From the NCBI GenBank assembly GCA_012295275.1, contig CM022677.1:11833139-11897138 (forward strand): a stretch of 64,000 bases of DNA, read 5' to 3'. A model generated the notes under the pieces. The model saw only the letters and a list, made by a program, of their open reading frames with translations. It was not told where the DNA came from and did not search any database. This stretch comes from Chrysomallon squamiferum. Its lineage: Eukaryota > Mollusca > Gastropoda > Neomphalida > Peltospiridae. Below, one piece after another: positions 50,701-61,335 of this stretch (the stretch's first letter is position 1; every line of letters starts with the position of its first letter). The translations under genes were made by a program, and so were the position numbers.

Positions 50701-52183
50701 GTGTAACTATATCAGCAATATTACATCAATAGAGATAATCAGTTGTCATAATAATAGTATAATAGTATGTGTGTTTGTTTGTTTGTAAGTGTATCAGCAA
50801 TACTGAATACTGTGTGTGAGTGTATCAGCCCTGATACTGATAACTGCAACTCTGAGTGTGTGTGTGTGTGTTTATCAGCAGTAGTGATGATTGCTTCTGT
50901 GATAATAGTGAGTATGTGTATATTGTTATAACTGCTTCTCTGATAATATTCTGTGCCGTGTATCAGCAATACTGATAACTGCTATTCTGATAATAATTTG
51001 TGTGTGGGACTGTGTATATCACAATAATGATATTTGCTACTCTGACAATGTATGTGTGTGTGGGTGTATCAACAATACAGATAACTACTAATAATAGTTT
51101 AACATCAATGTGTGTAACTAATAATGTGAGTGTATCAGCAATGTCAGCCCTACTGATAATTCCTACCTGGTAATAGTGTATGTGTGTGTGTGTGTGTGTG
51201 TGTGTTGTTATGCGATAATAGTGACAATTCCTATTTGATAATAGTATGTGTGTATATCAGCAATACAGATAACTACTAATAATAGTTTAAGTGTATGTGT
51301 GTGAGTATCAGCAATAGTGATAACTGCTACTCTGATAATAGTAAGTGTGTCTGTGGTACTGTGTATGTATGTGTATCAGTAACACTGATAATAGTATGTG
51401 TGTGTGTGTGTGGGTCAGCAATACTGACAATTGCTACTCTGATAATAGTATGTGTGTGTGTATGTATGAGCAATACTGATAACTGTCAGTCTGATAATAG
51501 TGTATGTGTATGTCTGTGAGTGTATCAGCAATAATGATACTTTCTACACACATAACTGTGTGCTTGTATATCTGCAACAGTGATAATTGCTACTCTAATA
51601 ATAGTGTGCATGTGTGTGTGTCAGCAATGTGTTCAGAAATATTTGGTTATCAATTTATATGTTTAAATGTTTTAGTCTTTGGGACACAAAGGGACACATG
51701 TCTGAGTTAAAGAGCTTTTCTATTATTACTATTATTAAGGTTGTTATAATGACAAAGCAGTATTTGTCAGTGTTTTATTTGCAGTTTAGATTCTACTTCC
51801 TTGATTACTTTATATAGTATTAGAAAAATTAAATAAAATAAAAATTTAATACCAACTTCTGAGTTAAATTATTAAAACATTAAAAGATAAAAATGTTCAG
51901 GTAGCAGAAAAAAGACAACTAAAAAATGTTAACTGATAAGAATCAACTTTGTTTTGCATCGTCAGTATCATCAAATCTGATCTGAGTTTCCACTACTCAG
52001 AACTAACCGACAACAATGATGACATATGTAGGACATTTTAATTGATATTTTTGTTTCAGATGATAATACATTTTTTTAAATTTAATTTTCACTTAGCATT
52101 GACATTTGCCTTTTCATTTTAACAGGAATTTAGCTTCCAATCAACAAACTAAATTACAAGCCTTGGATGCCTTAACAAAATGA
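42408..52183 (+). CDS. TONSL-like leucine-rich-repeat protein, C-terminal part, several frame breaks
   Basis: Exons: 42408-42700, 43490-43605, 44555-44668, 44936-44998, 45417-45655, 45789-45975 and terminal 52126-52183. LRR phrases in order: LPLSQILKCLKNIQ|VLNLSGNSLG, TKQTLRVL, FHLNDAKVNNQTLTVE, LQELSLNSSCLL, LATINLDEL, LEPVCQAIRNPV, LNLKLSANWITD and LSALDLSDI; the last exon reads LASNQQTKLQALDAL. Order and wording follow the C-terminal LRRs of Tonsoku-like protein, which with MMS22L guides RAD51 to stalled replication forks. Most exon phases match. Breaks: a frame change inside exon 1, one base too many between exons 2 and 3, and a shift inside 45417-45655. An LRR segment between 45975 and 52126 is not found. 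The N-terminal TPR, ankyrin and histone-binding parts are absent. It may be a partial paralogue rather than a working gene. Confidence 0.55.
43490..43605 (+). CDS. TONSL-like gene, LRR exon 2
   Basis: Acceptor AACTAG, donor GTGAGT, 116 nt. It enters in phase 0, exactly matching the preceding exon, and reads a complete LRR (VLNLSGNSLGIQPFQAVL). An (AAT)n run begins about 40 nt past the donor. Confidence 0.65.
43780..44400. repeat. Degenerate (ATT)/(ACT)n field in TONSL-like intron
   Basis: Imperfect triplet repeats. It is the inverted partner of 31200-31920. Confidence 0.8.
44704..44795. repeat. (CT)n(TA)n(CA)n compound microsatellite
   Basis: In the intron between LRR exons 44555-44668 and 44936-44998. 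Confidence 0.95.
45789..45975 (+). CDS. TONSL-like gene, LRR exon 6
   Basis: Acceptor TGTGACAG, donor GTATGT. It joins the previous exon (ends TGT G|) with a matching phase to give ALSDGCSLADTDLEPVC and then two LRR strands. This is the segment closest to vertebrate TONSL (pattern DSDLMEPV...LTLSANHLGD...LISLDLSAN). Confidence 0.65.
46180..47245 (+). repeat. Hairpin-capable minisatellite array 2
   Basis: Same core as array 1, here on the plus strand (TATCAGCAATAGTGATAATT, then GCTACTACTCAGATAATAG), with (GT)n and GAGT spacers. Units are more variable in spacer length than in core. It lies in the long TONSL-like intron. Confidence 0.85.
47286..47528 (+). mobile_element. Possible MULE-type transposase fragment
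   Basis: Pieces read PNIYKFVDLIQGIEKAERAK and IIQIQFGGVGRLKR; in the next frame, just upstream, FHSKLNRALPH appears. The order (a W/F-HSKLNRAL box, then P-NIYKFVDLI, then E-RAKIIQIQFG) recalls the C-terminal end of MULE-like transposases found in invertebrates. The frame breaks once between the boxes, there are no terminal repeats nearby, and a perfect 30 bp duplication occurs at 47460-47519. Dead if real; the family call rests on memory of the motif order only. Confidence 0.35.
47460..47519. repeat. Perfect 30-bp tandem duplication
   Basis: CAGTTTGGAGGTGTAGGACG plus TCTCAAGAGA occurs twice in a row with no mismatch. It adds ten residues in frame. Confidence 0.95.
47716..47811 (+). CDS. Candidate exon, possibly TPR-like, unknown gene
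   Basis: Acceptor TTAATTTTCCAG, donor GAGAG|GTATTC, 32 codons, phase 0 at both ends. It reads NRGIAWILMSDC and VDKAIDYYNRGE, a faint TPR helix pattern. It can join in phase to a short terminal exon at 49222-49245 (AVCERKK, stop), followed by AATAAA at 49423-49428. The phase does not fit the TONSL-like exon before it, so it is probably separate. Confidence 0.35.
49222..49245 (+). CDS. Candidate short terminal exon
   Basis: Acceptor TTTTTTATTTCAG, then seven codons and TAA. Phase 0 matches the exon at 47716-47811. The 3' UTR would run to the AATAAA at 49423. Confidence 0.3.
   Translation, partial: AVCERKK
49423..49428 (+). terminator. Polyadenylation signal AATAAA
   Basis: Canonical hexamer 178 nt past the stop of the 49222 exon, in an A/T-rich context, so chance occurrence is possible. 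Confidence 0.3.
49597..49789 (-). CDS. Terminal exon of an unrecognised gene
   Basis: Acceptor TTTATGATTTACAG, then 63 codons and TAA at 49597-49599. It reads QRSSGLREFTLSSLEEITVV, then FYEKGYSFRDGFDGEVCTCL and FFCEYQVQD. A second copy in inverted orientation at 38675-38876 keeps the frame across most of the exon, with mostly conservative or silent differences, which argues for past coding constraint. It needs two bases from an upstream exon, none of which I can identify. Confidence 0.45.
50262..51632 (+). repeat. Hairpin-capable minisatellite array 3
   Basis: About twenty units with the core TATCAGCAATAGTGATAACT or similar, then GCTACTCTGATAATAGT and (GT)n. Same strand as array 2; 3 kb of unique sequence separates them. 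Confidence 0.85.
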
Positions 52184-52347
52184 TTTAACTGAGAAGTATC
52201 ATTTAAAATTTATAATATTAATGTATTTGCTAACTGAAAATAAGTTTAAAAGATTGATGATGATCAATCTCTGATCATAAGTAACTGACATTTTAAAGTT
52301 TCTGATTTTCTCTTCATTCTTTAGATTTTTCTTCTCTCTCGTTATCA

Positions 52348-52537
52348 TCATTTCCTTCCTCTGAATCCTTTCTCTTTTCCCTGCTCGTTTTTCGATTTCT
52401 GTTTCTTTGGCTTTTCAGTTTCTGTTATAGTTTTTTCAAATGGTGGCAGCCTACGTGGTGTTTTCATCACAAACAAAAGAAAGACAAAATAAAGTTTATC
52501 TATGTGTATTTGTGAGCATCTGTTTAATCTGTCTGTC

Positions 52538-52569
<32 letters not shown>

Positions 52570-54566
52570 AGTGCGTGTTTGAATTATACATTTAGTCACA
52601 GACTTACACACTTACCCATCTGATGGTTGACCTGTAAGATTCCAGGAATCTGAAAAGTGTAAACTGAATATTTAAAGTACTTTAAAATAAATTAAATTAA
52701 ATAAAACAATTAAAATGAAATTAAACCTCAAAATGTTTCCAGGTTTCACTGATTTAACTTACAAACATTTCTAAATTAAGTAAGCTAGGTTTACAGGGCA
52801 GCTGTTTCCTCTTTTTAAATTCGTTTTTATGTAAACATATTTTTTAAAACAAACAGATTAACTAACCTAGATATATTATAATTTAAAAAAATTAAAAAAG
52901 ATTACAAAAACTTAACTATTAAAATACATATGACATATGTGAATTTTTAAGTCAAATTAGCAAAAGAACTTTTGAAGTAAGAATCACTAATACAAAGTTA
53001 TCAAAGCAGATGTATAAATATGAAATTAATATTTGACATACGCATGTTACAAAACAATAATTAAAAAATGAAGCTCAATTTAAAATATAAAAACAAAAAT
53101 CTACACCCATTCTCAAAACTTTGTCTCAAGATTAACACACACATTTATATTAAAATAGCTTGAACAGGATAAAAAAAAAATCCAAAAGAATTAACTTTCA
53201 TTTTATTTTGTATTTAAAAAATACATTTAATATTTCATATTTCATCATCATCATTATTATAATATTTCATTATTTTTATTCATGTATTTGATTTTGTTGT
53301 CAAACTGAAGAAATTTCTTAAATAAGATTTTGGTTTCTTTTCAATTAACGTTATGTTGAACATTTAACGTGTACGTCTAAAGCTTGGATCAGTGGTAAAC
53401 CACCTACCTCTCCGTAACAGTACAACAATGACAACCACTGCTCCACAGAGCAGAGACAAAGCACAGAAAACTGCCCCTGCCACATAAACATCGCTTTTAC
53501 AAGAACTGCCTGAAATCAACACAATTATGAAATCAGTAACACTTTTTGTATTAACTAGCACAGTTATGATAATACAAATGTGTTACACTGTTTAACTTAA
53601 CTAGTACTAAGTGATATTCAAACACAAATATGTTACACTTTAAATTAACTACAACTGTAATATTTAAATACAAATGTGTTACACAGTTTAAATTAATTTG
53701 ATATTCAAATGCAACTGTTACAACTGTTGAAAATAACTAGAACTGTAATATTTAAATACAAATATCTTACACTGTTTAAATTAACTACAACTGTAATATA
53801 TAAATATAAATGTGTTACACAGTTTAAATCAATTAGAACTGTGATATTGAAATACAACTGTTACAGTTTAAATTAACTAGAACTGTGACATTTAAATGCA
53901 AATTTTATAAAGTTTAAATTAACTAGAACTGTGACATTTAAATACAAATTTGTTAAAGTTTAAGTGATATTCAAACCAGAAACCATTCACTGTGAAATAT
54001 TACTGTCGAATTGATAAGGACAGACATTCTAACATTTAATTCAAACCTAATCTGCAGTATAGGTAAGTCAATATGCATTTACTTACATGTATGTTCCATA
54101 TTAAGACAGCCCACAGAAATCAGCCCAAGAACAATTTGTATGAAACCAAAAACCACAAGGACAATCCATCGTTTTTTAAAATCTTCTGAAACAGATATAA
54201 AATGTGTACTAATATATCATTGTTTAGTTATTTCACTTCTACATTAAATAGTTTATCCCCAAAAGACTTGAAAAATAATAATAATAAATAAATAAAAAAT
54301 TAAATTTGATTAACTGATACTGTATTTTCAAGTAGTCTTAAAGGCAGCCAAACCTATATTATGTATGTTACCTAAAATAAAGAAATAGAAAACTGTCTTC
54401 CATAATGAAACTGGTTTGTAACCAGTTACTTGGCTTTATGAAATGTTTTTAAAAGTATACTTACTCAGGAGGGTCAGATACAGAAATAAGTAGACAACTA
54501 CAACAACCATCCAGACAGCCAGCATCACACTAAGAACCACTGTGCAGTCACAAACACAGACTTCAG
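52348..54566 (-). CDS. Multi-pass membrane protein, last five exons, all phases matching
   Basis: Exons 54465-54566, 54087-54185, 53408-53509, 52616-52649 and 52348-52450; every junction restores a codon and every border is GT-AG. The 123-residue product has three hydrophobic segments: VVLSVMLAVWMVVVVVYLFL with the following YLTLL; WIVLVVFGFIQIVLGLISV; and VYVAGAVFCALSLLCGAVVV with the following IVVLL. A CSSC pair and an N-x-T site (WNLTG) follow or lie between them. The tail is a charged KPKKQKSKNEQGKEKG stretch. IQIVLGLISVG followed by a small-residue-rich segment resembles MS4A/CD20-type tetraspans, but only weakly. The first listed exon needs one base from upstream. Its stop lies 165 bp from the TONSL-like stop, tail to tail. 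Confidence 0.7.
52536..52569. repeat. (GT)n microsatellite in the penultimate intron
   Basis: A short GT run between exons 52348-52450 and 52616-52649. Confidence 0.9.
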
Positions 54567-55186
54567 CTGAAAATAAAACATTAAAAGTTTACATCTTTAA
54601 CATTTATGTTATACATTAGCAGTTACCAGATGTTAATCATACTTATGATCTTATATTAGTATTAGAGAAAGCTGACCATATTATGGATTACTCTTATTTT
54701 TTAAACAGACATCTTCTTAGACAAGATACCAAGTAGAATGCTGTTAAACAAACCAGTAATTTGTATATCCTGTGAATTTCTAATCAGATATAACTTTTAA
54801 AAATGATATACATCTAATGTCTCTAAAGAATTAAATGCTAAAAACAAAAAAAAAAAAAAAAAAGATTCCAATGCTGGATGTATTTCTGTGCCGTTATAAT
54901 TTACGAGACTCATGTAAAAATATTATAAACATTTCAAATGTTCTCGTTATTTAGAACACTTCAATTGAAACAATTCAGTATTTGTAAGCAAACCCTATAA
55001 TATTTCTATATTATATTTCAGAATATTATACACTATATTCATTGCCTTACCTCTTAACTTAAAGAGTGTCTTAGTAAGTGTAGTTGTTTATATTTGTTAA
55101 TAGTGATATATAGGTGGTTCATGCATATAGATACTGTATATAGTTAGAAAATCTAAATAAATATGATCCAAAAAACAAAGGCACTG

Positions 55187-55188
<2 letters not shown>

Positions 55189-55231
<43 letters not shown>

Positions 55232-55265
55232 TTATTTTTATTTTTATTATTATTATTATTATTAT
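55189..55265. repeat. (ATT)n microsatellite
   Basis: Interrupted ATT run upstream of the membrane-protein exons. Confidence 0.95.
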
Positions 55266-56276
55266 TGGTAGTAGTAAGAGTTCTAATGTTCATCTTCCTT
55301 ATCTCTTATCTCAGGAATATGATTTAAAATGTTGAAAACAACTGAAACACGTATTTATCTTTAAATAAGCGAACCCACATCTGTTTTAGACTGATATTTT
55401 AAGGACCAGATTTTCTTTTAGATACAAAAGGTAACCAGTTTATTTATCAATTTTTCAAAAAAGCTCTTCAGTATTAAAAGTGTAGTTTCATTTTTGTATG
55501 TACAGAAGAACAGAACAAGGTTTTACATTTTCAACCAATTCTGTAATCTGACAGACTGTGAACTAATTGATGTGCCTGACAGAGAGATTATCTGCAACAG
55601 AGATGCAGTTTTAGGTGGTGATAAAAAAGTAAATTTGAAAACACAACATTAATCAATCTGACTGTATTTTCATGCATTGAAGAACTTGAAATAAAATCAA
55701 TAAAATGGATGTTCTGTATTTAGCTACCAACACCTAAAATACAAAACATGAGTGAATCTGAGCAATCTGAGTGAATGCTGCCTGCAGCATCTGGAACAAA
55801 TAAAAAACTTTGGTTATTTAACTGTGTAGTAATACTGCTTTAAACTGTTTTCAGTTTGTTCAGTGAAAGTGAATGTGAGACAAATATCAGATTTACTCCA
55901 TAATCAAGTCACACATCTAAAATGAAAACATTATCTGTGCAACAAAAGCTGATAAGAAAAATAAATATCTTAATATAGGATTTAAAATCAGCAACTGAGA
56001 AAATCAAAATACATTCTTTACATCAAACAACATTTTAAAAGTTCTACTATTTAAATTTCACAATTCTTTTACACTGCTCCTTGAAAAATAAAAAATCTTG
56101 AACAATTTTTTATATAGTTTTTCTATATAACTTTATAACTTTACATTGGTCTATTGTTAACAGATATTTAAAAGTGTCTCTCTCTCTCTCTCTATGCTAG
56201 AAAGTGAGATATTGTAGTTGTTAAATTTAATTGGATGTGTTTTTTAAGAGTAAAAGTAATAATAATTCACAACAGA

Positions 56277-56397
56277 TTTTGTATCTGTTAGAGGATGAGT
56301 CATTACAATATTTACATGGGTGAAACTTCATGTTAATTGATTCATTACAATAGCAGTTTAGGAAGCTGGTCATATTTGGTAACACTACCAACCTACA
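56277..56397. repeat. Inverted repeat, left arm
   Basis: About 115 bp, nearly the exact reverse complement of 57238-57349 (landmarks GAGGATGAGTCATTACAATA, GGGTGAAAC and CAGTTTAGGAAGCTGGTCAT). The arms are separated by 840 bp and could fold into a long stem in the primary transcript. Confidence 0.9.
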
Positions 56398-56954
56398 AAT
56401 TCTTAAACGTTGTGTAAATACCATTAATCATGTTCCAAATACCAAATATAAAACTTATAACTGAGTTATAACTGCAAATGTTATTAATAGACAACAAGGA
56501 CAGTAAGACAGTTTTAGATGCATCATTTTCAGTGGTTATAACTGGACTGATACGATAGTTAAAAATGCTCTTGTCTAGCTGATTGTATTGTTAGTTTATG
56601 TACATTTTCTGTCCTGTTTTGCTATAATGAAATGTGACCTTTGATGGCCATATCGTGTCAAATAGATGTCCAATTGTTATCTGCATCCCTCATTACAAGC
56701 CAGCTTAATTATTCTCAGGCACAATTTGCAGTTAGCAATAATTATTACAAATAAAAAATAAAATAAAACAATTAACAGGAATAAAGTATGGGGTAAAATG
56801 TATAATATAACAAAACCAGTCAATGCTGACTTAATAAAGAAAATTATTACATCTATTTATTTGATGTTTTAGTATCATTATCAAAGTTCAAAACTGAACT
56901 GAAGATTATTTTTAATTATATTATCATTCTATTTAATGTGATCCTTATACTTAC

Positions 56955-58243
56955 ATGATTTCAGTTTTGCCTCTGTTTTGTGTGAAACAGAAGATGGAAT
57001 AAAATATTGTCACAGAAAACAATTCTAAATACAATCTATTACTTAAATAATCACAAGCTTGTTAAAGGAAGGATTACTCACATGTACCTATGTATACAAA
57101 CACTTACTGACTGACTGTCTTGTTTCTGCTGTTGTAAATTATTTTACAATACATTAAAACATTTAAAAATGAACACAATTTTTAAACTATACGAAAACTA
57201 TCAATAAATAGAAAAATAAGTAAAAAGGAATACTAATCTGGTAGTTACCAAATATGACCAGCTTCCTAAACTGCTATTGTAATGAATGAATTAACATGAC
57301 GTTTCACCCATGTAAATATTGTAATGACTCATCCTCTAACAGATACAAACAAAAACATAAATCTAAGAATGACATTTCAAAGTAATTTTGAGTAAATATC
57401 TTAAAATAAAAAAAATAAAAAAAATAAAAAGTTTGGGTTTCATGCTTTGTATTTAACAGGGACTTCATGTATATAGGAAACATTTTGTACAGTCATAACT
57501 ACACTGGCCATGATATAGAACTTTAAACAGAGGTCTGAGTAAAGACTTTTATTCAGCAAGATAAACTGTATGATCTTAATATTTTAAAACAGCCAGACAC
57601 TTAGAAACAAGCAGCTAAATATGCCACAGCATTAATTATAAATACAATTAGTGACCAATACAAGCATGCTTGAACACATGTATGATGGGAAAGCATGGCT
57701 AAGAATTACTCACATCCAATGATTAGCAATACTGAATTGTATTATTGTAAATAAAGCTAATTTAAAAAGGAGATTTTGAAGTTATTAATTTTAAAGTGTA
57801 AGTTTAATGTAATAAAAAATATTTTATTTTTATTTTAGGAGTAAAGGAGGAGATGAGATGTAACAATATGTAAGACTCCAACCCAGTGACAGTTATTTAA
57901 CTAATCTATATATACACGTCATGTATTCATATACAATTACCTATTAATATAATAATAATTAACAGTTTTATAGCTAAATAGTAAAATAATATAAAAAATT
58001 ATGTAAATTTTCAAACTGGACTTTATCAGACAAATTATATTAATCACCAACACAAATATTATAATTATAATAATTATTTTTATTAAAATTAATTAGTGAT
58101 TTTGCAAAATAAAATTTAAGTTTTTTCTATTAAAACCAGTGGAAGGGGAACTGGGGTTACATGAATGATTAGCACAAGGTTAGGGCTAACAATGTGATTA
58201 CGTTACTTACTGCTTGATGGTGTTGTTTCTGTTCATGTTGATT
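56955..58243 (-). CDS. Possible 5' microexons of the membrane-protein gene
   Basis: Three short minus-strand stretches have strong donors (GTAAGT or GTAAGTG) and AG acceptors: 58211-58243 (contains ATG at 58236, MNRNNTIK), 57108-57128 (21 nt) and 56955-56972 (18 nt). They stay open when joined from that ATG, but they leave two bases while the exon at 54566 needs one, so at least one more exon or a different start is required. Confidence 0.3.
57238..57349. repeat. Inverted repeat, right arm
   Basis: Reverse complement of 56277-56397. The pair with its spacer (1.07 kb) could be a foldback element, though no target-site duplication is obvious. Confidence 0.9.
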
Positions 58244-58800
58244 CTAATATAAACACATTAATATGAATAAAATAAATAATGTTTATGAATTAAACTTTAG
58301 TATGGTAAAAACAAGTGAAGTGGAGAAAATACATTTTAAAAAAGAAAAAGAAAAATATCCAATAAATATTAATATTAATAATAAAATTATTATTACTATA
58401 ATATCAAAGGACAAGGTGATGCAAACAGTGATTACTAAAACTAGACAAGTAACCTTAATATCTAATTTATAAATAATTCAGATAATAAATCAGAAATATA
58501 ATCAGATCAAATGTAAAAATTCTGGTCCGTCTCATTAAAACATCCATACAGGACATTCCACAACAAAACACACTGTCAGAGCAGGCCAACAACTGGTAAT
58601 TTCTGGGTTCAAACCATACATACTCAACATATGTATTGGTGAAACTTTACATATAAAAAAACCAGGTATATAACAGTAATAGTGATGCTCTATGATCTAG
58701 TGAAGAAGAAAAGAAAGAATGAAAGAGAAAATAAATTTGTTTCAAGGTTTTTCTCAATTTTAGTTAATATATTTTAATCTGTCATGGAAGTTCTTACTGC
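57350..58800. other. AT-rich sequence before the gap
   Basis: Apart from the possible 5' exon at 58211-58243, I see no coding-like frame. A lysine-rich frame near 58263-58472 reflects A-rich composition. Confidence 0.5.
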
Positions 58801-59000
58801 NNNNNNNNNNNNNNNNNNNNNNNNNNNNNNNNNNNNNNNNNNNNNNNNNNNNNNNNNNNNNNNNNNNNNNNNNNNNNNNNNNNNNNNNNNNNNNNNNNNN
58901 NNNNNNNNNNNNNNNNNNNNNNNNNNNNNNNNNNNNNNNNNNNNNNNNNNNNNNNNNNNNNNNNNNNNNNNNNNNNNNNNNNNNNNNNNNNNNNNNNNNN
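58801..59000. other. Assembly gap, 200 N
   Basis: Placeholder gap. The segmental duplication copy 2 begins at the very next base. Confidence 0.99.
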
Positions 59001-59631
59001 TTTGAATATACAAGTATATCAAATAACATACTGCTTAGCAGGACGTTGACGTCACAAACAGTTGATAACGTCACCACTGTGTTATCTCTGCTTGCAACTA
59101 CTCATAGTGTTGACCTCAGATACCCCGATATTGTATCTACAGTTTACTTGTATCAGTCTGATCTCAGATTAACAACTATTCTCCAAAATAATGGTTATAC
59201 TACTTCAATATATACATAAATACATACATACGTACATCACACACACACGCACCCATACATACATGCATGCATACACAAATACATACCCACACATACATAC
59301 ATACACACAAATATATATATATAGACGAAAGTAATCCACTTGTTACTACATAAACTCACGTGTCTAAGGAATAAAGAAACAAAACGAGGTTTCAAATTAA
59401 AGGGTTTTAATATTATTAGTTAATTTCTTAAATAGCAATGTTAACATTAACATATCAGTTCCATCCAAACCCAATGTGTTAAAAGTAATCTTTAACAAAA
59501 ACAACTTCAGCTTGCGTTCTGTTGTATTTTGAAGAAGAACATGAACCTCCAGATAACACAAGTTTAACAAGTATCTATTTCTGGTACTTAGACAACTGGC
59601 ACTAATAATCTATCTGTAATCATTTGTATCA

Positions 59632-59637
59632 TTTATT
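59632..59637 (-). terminator. Polyadenylation signal AATAAA of TNF copy 2
   Basis: Reads AATAAA on the minus strand about 70 nt after the stop at 59707-59709. Confidence 0.5.
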
Positions 59638-59706
59638 TAAAAATAGAACTAATTACATTGTTATTACTACTAAATCACGACATCTCTACTTGTTAGTTAT
59701 AGAAAA

Positions 59707-60095
59707 TTACTGAAAGCAATCAGTTCCGAAGTTGTGTTTGTTGTTGTCCTTTTCAAGATTTCTAATGTTCTGCACGCGCAGTTCAATACTGTCGTCTGCT
59801 TTGAGTTCAAACAACGCGCCTTGGTAAGTGGGAGTAAAGCCTTGTATCCCTGGTGATGGCAAAGCAACGTGAGAGTTGAAAAATTCGAGTAATTTCTCTT
59901 CGTGTTTCCCGCCATTTCTAAGCCAGATGGAATGAGCAGAAGTGGCGTCGTCTTGTATTTGGTCGTTCACGAAAACAAGATGAGCGTAAATAAAACACGT
60001 GCCAGGCGTTTTTACTTGAATGCGGCCATCTTTGTACATCATCCTCTTCCCAATGAACGCAGAGGCTTGCTTCCAGTGGAGAATATTCTGTCCTT
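59707..60095 (-). CDS. TNF copy 2, exon 3 (TNF homology domain)
   Basis: Encodes the receptor-binding jelly-roll domain. In order: EGQNILHWKQASAF, MMYKDGRIQVKTPGTCFIYA, HLVFVND, HSIWLRNGG, YQGALFELKADDSIELRV and a C-terminal NFGTDCFQ, then TAA. These match the family signature (W, G-A/S-F, Y-DG-I-V-PG--FIYA-L-F, G-F-L--D-I---V, FG near the end). The acceptor is ATGAAG, immediately after an (ATT)n run. Confidence 0.85.
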
Positions 60096-60099
60096 CTTC

Positions 60100-60130
<31 letters not shown>

Positions 60131-60255
60131 ATATTAATAATTGTTTAGCAAACTCTGCCTTTCTCTCTATCTCTCATACACAGGTACACATCCACATTAA
60201 ATGTAGAAACTCTAATAAAAAGACTGATAAATTATTATTATTATTATTATTATTA

Positions 60256-60305
<50 letters not shown>

Positions 60306-61302
60306 ATTGTTATTATTATTATTTGACAATAAATAGTTAATATGGTAACATAATGAACACATCTGTTATTTAAAAATGATTTTTGATACTTAAACAATTC
60401 AATACTGTTTAACCTTTAACGAACTTTGACCTCACCTGACCTCACCCAGTCAATTTCGCGTAGATATGCTGTGCGGTCATTCTCCCCATCAAAACGTGGG
60501 TCAGAATCTAAAAAAAAGAATGACATACATATATATATATATATTTCGACGTTAATGTTTTTAATTATGCTACATTTAGCACAAGCTCAGTCTATATTGA
60601 AAATATCTCGGTCGATTCCGGTCAGTCGGAACACCTCGTCACATTCCGCTACGCTCATATTTCAAAGAAATGTACGAAATGTTCCGAATATGTAACAAGG
60701 TGCGGAACCTACCCGAGTTGTAACGAATCCCGCCTCTACAAAAATTTCAGTATTACTCAGCGGTTAGGACGAAGTCGGTATTGTTTATTTATTCACTGCC
60801 CACTGCGCATAACGTCTAATTATAGAACCGGGGATTTCCACGTCGATTGTTAAATAATTCGTCAATCCTCTGATGAAACAAAATACAATATATTAATGTT
60901 TATAGGATCACTGGATGGCAAAGTAATTCACCGTTCAGACAGAGGAACTGACAGGGGCAGATAGAGAAAAAGAAATAAGAGTTTTTGATTTTTCTAATTT
61001 TCTCCGAATTTGAGTGTGTGTGAATGTGTGTGTGTATGTGTGTATGTATGTATGTATATGTGTGTATGTGTATGTGTACGGGTCATAAATGTCACTTTTT
61101 AGTTTTAGATGTATTAAGAATATTATTGTATATTAAGAATGATTTACTACTCACTTTTGGCTCTCTCTTGCTGGTACTTTGTTTCTACAAACTGCGAATA
61201 AATAGAAATGTACAAAAGAATCAACATTTTTATTTGATATGTAAGAACATACACATATACATACACACATCATGAACTACAGCAACAACAAGTATAACAA
61301 TC

Positions 61303-61335
<33 letters not shown>

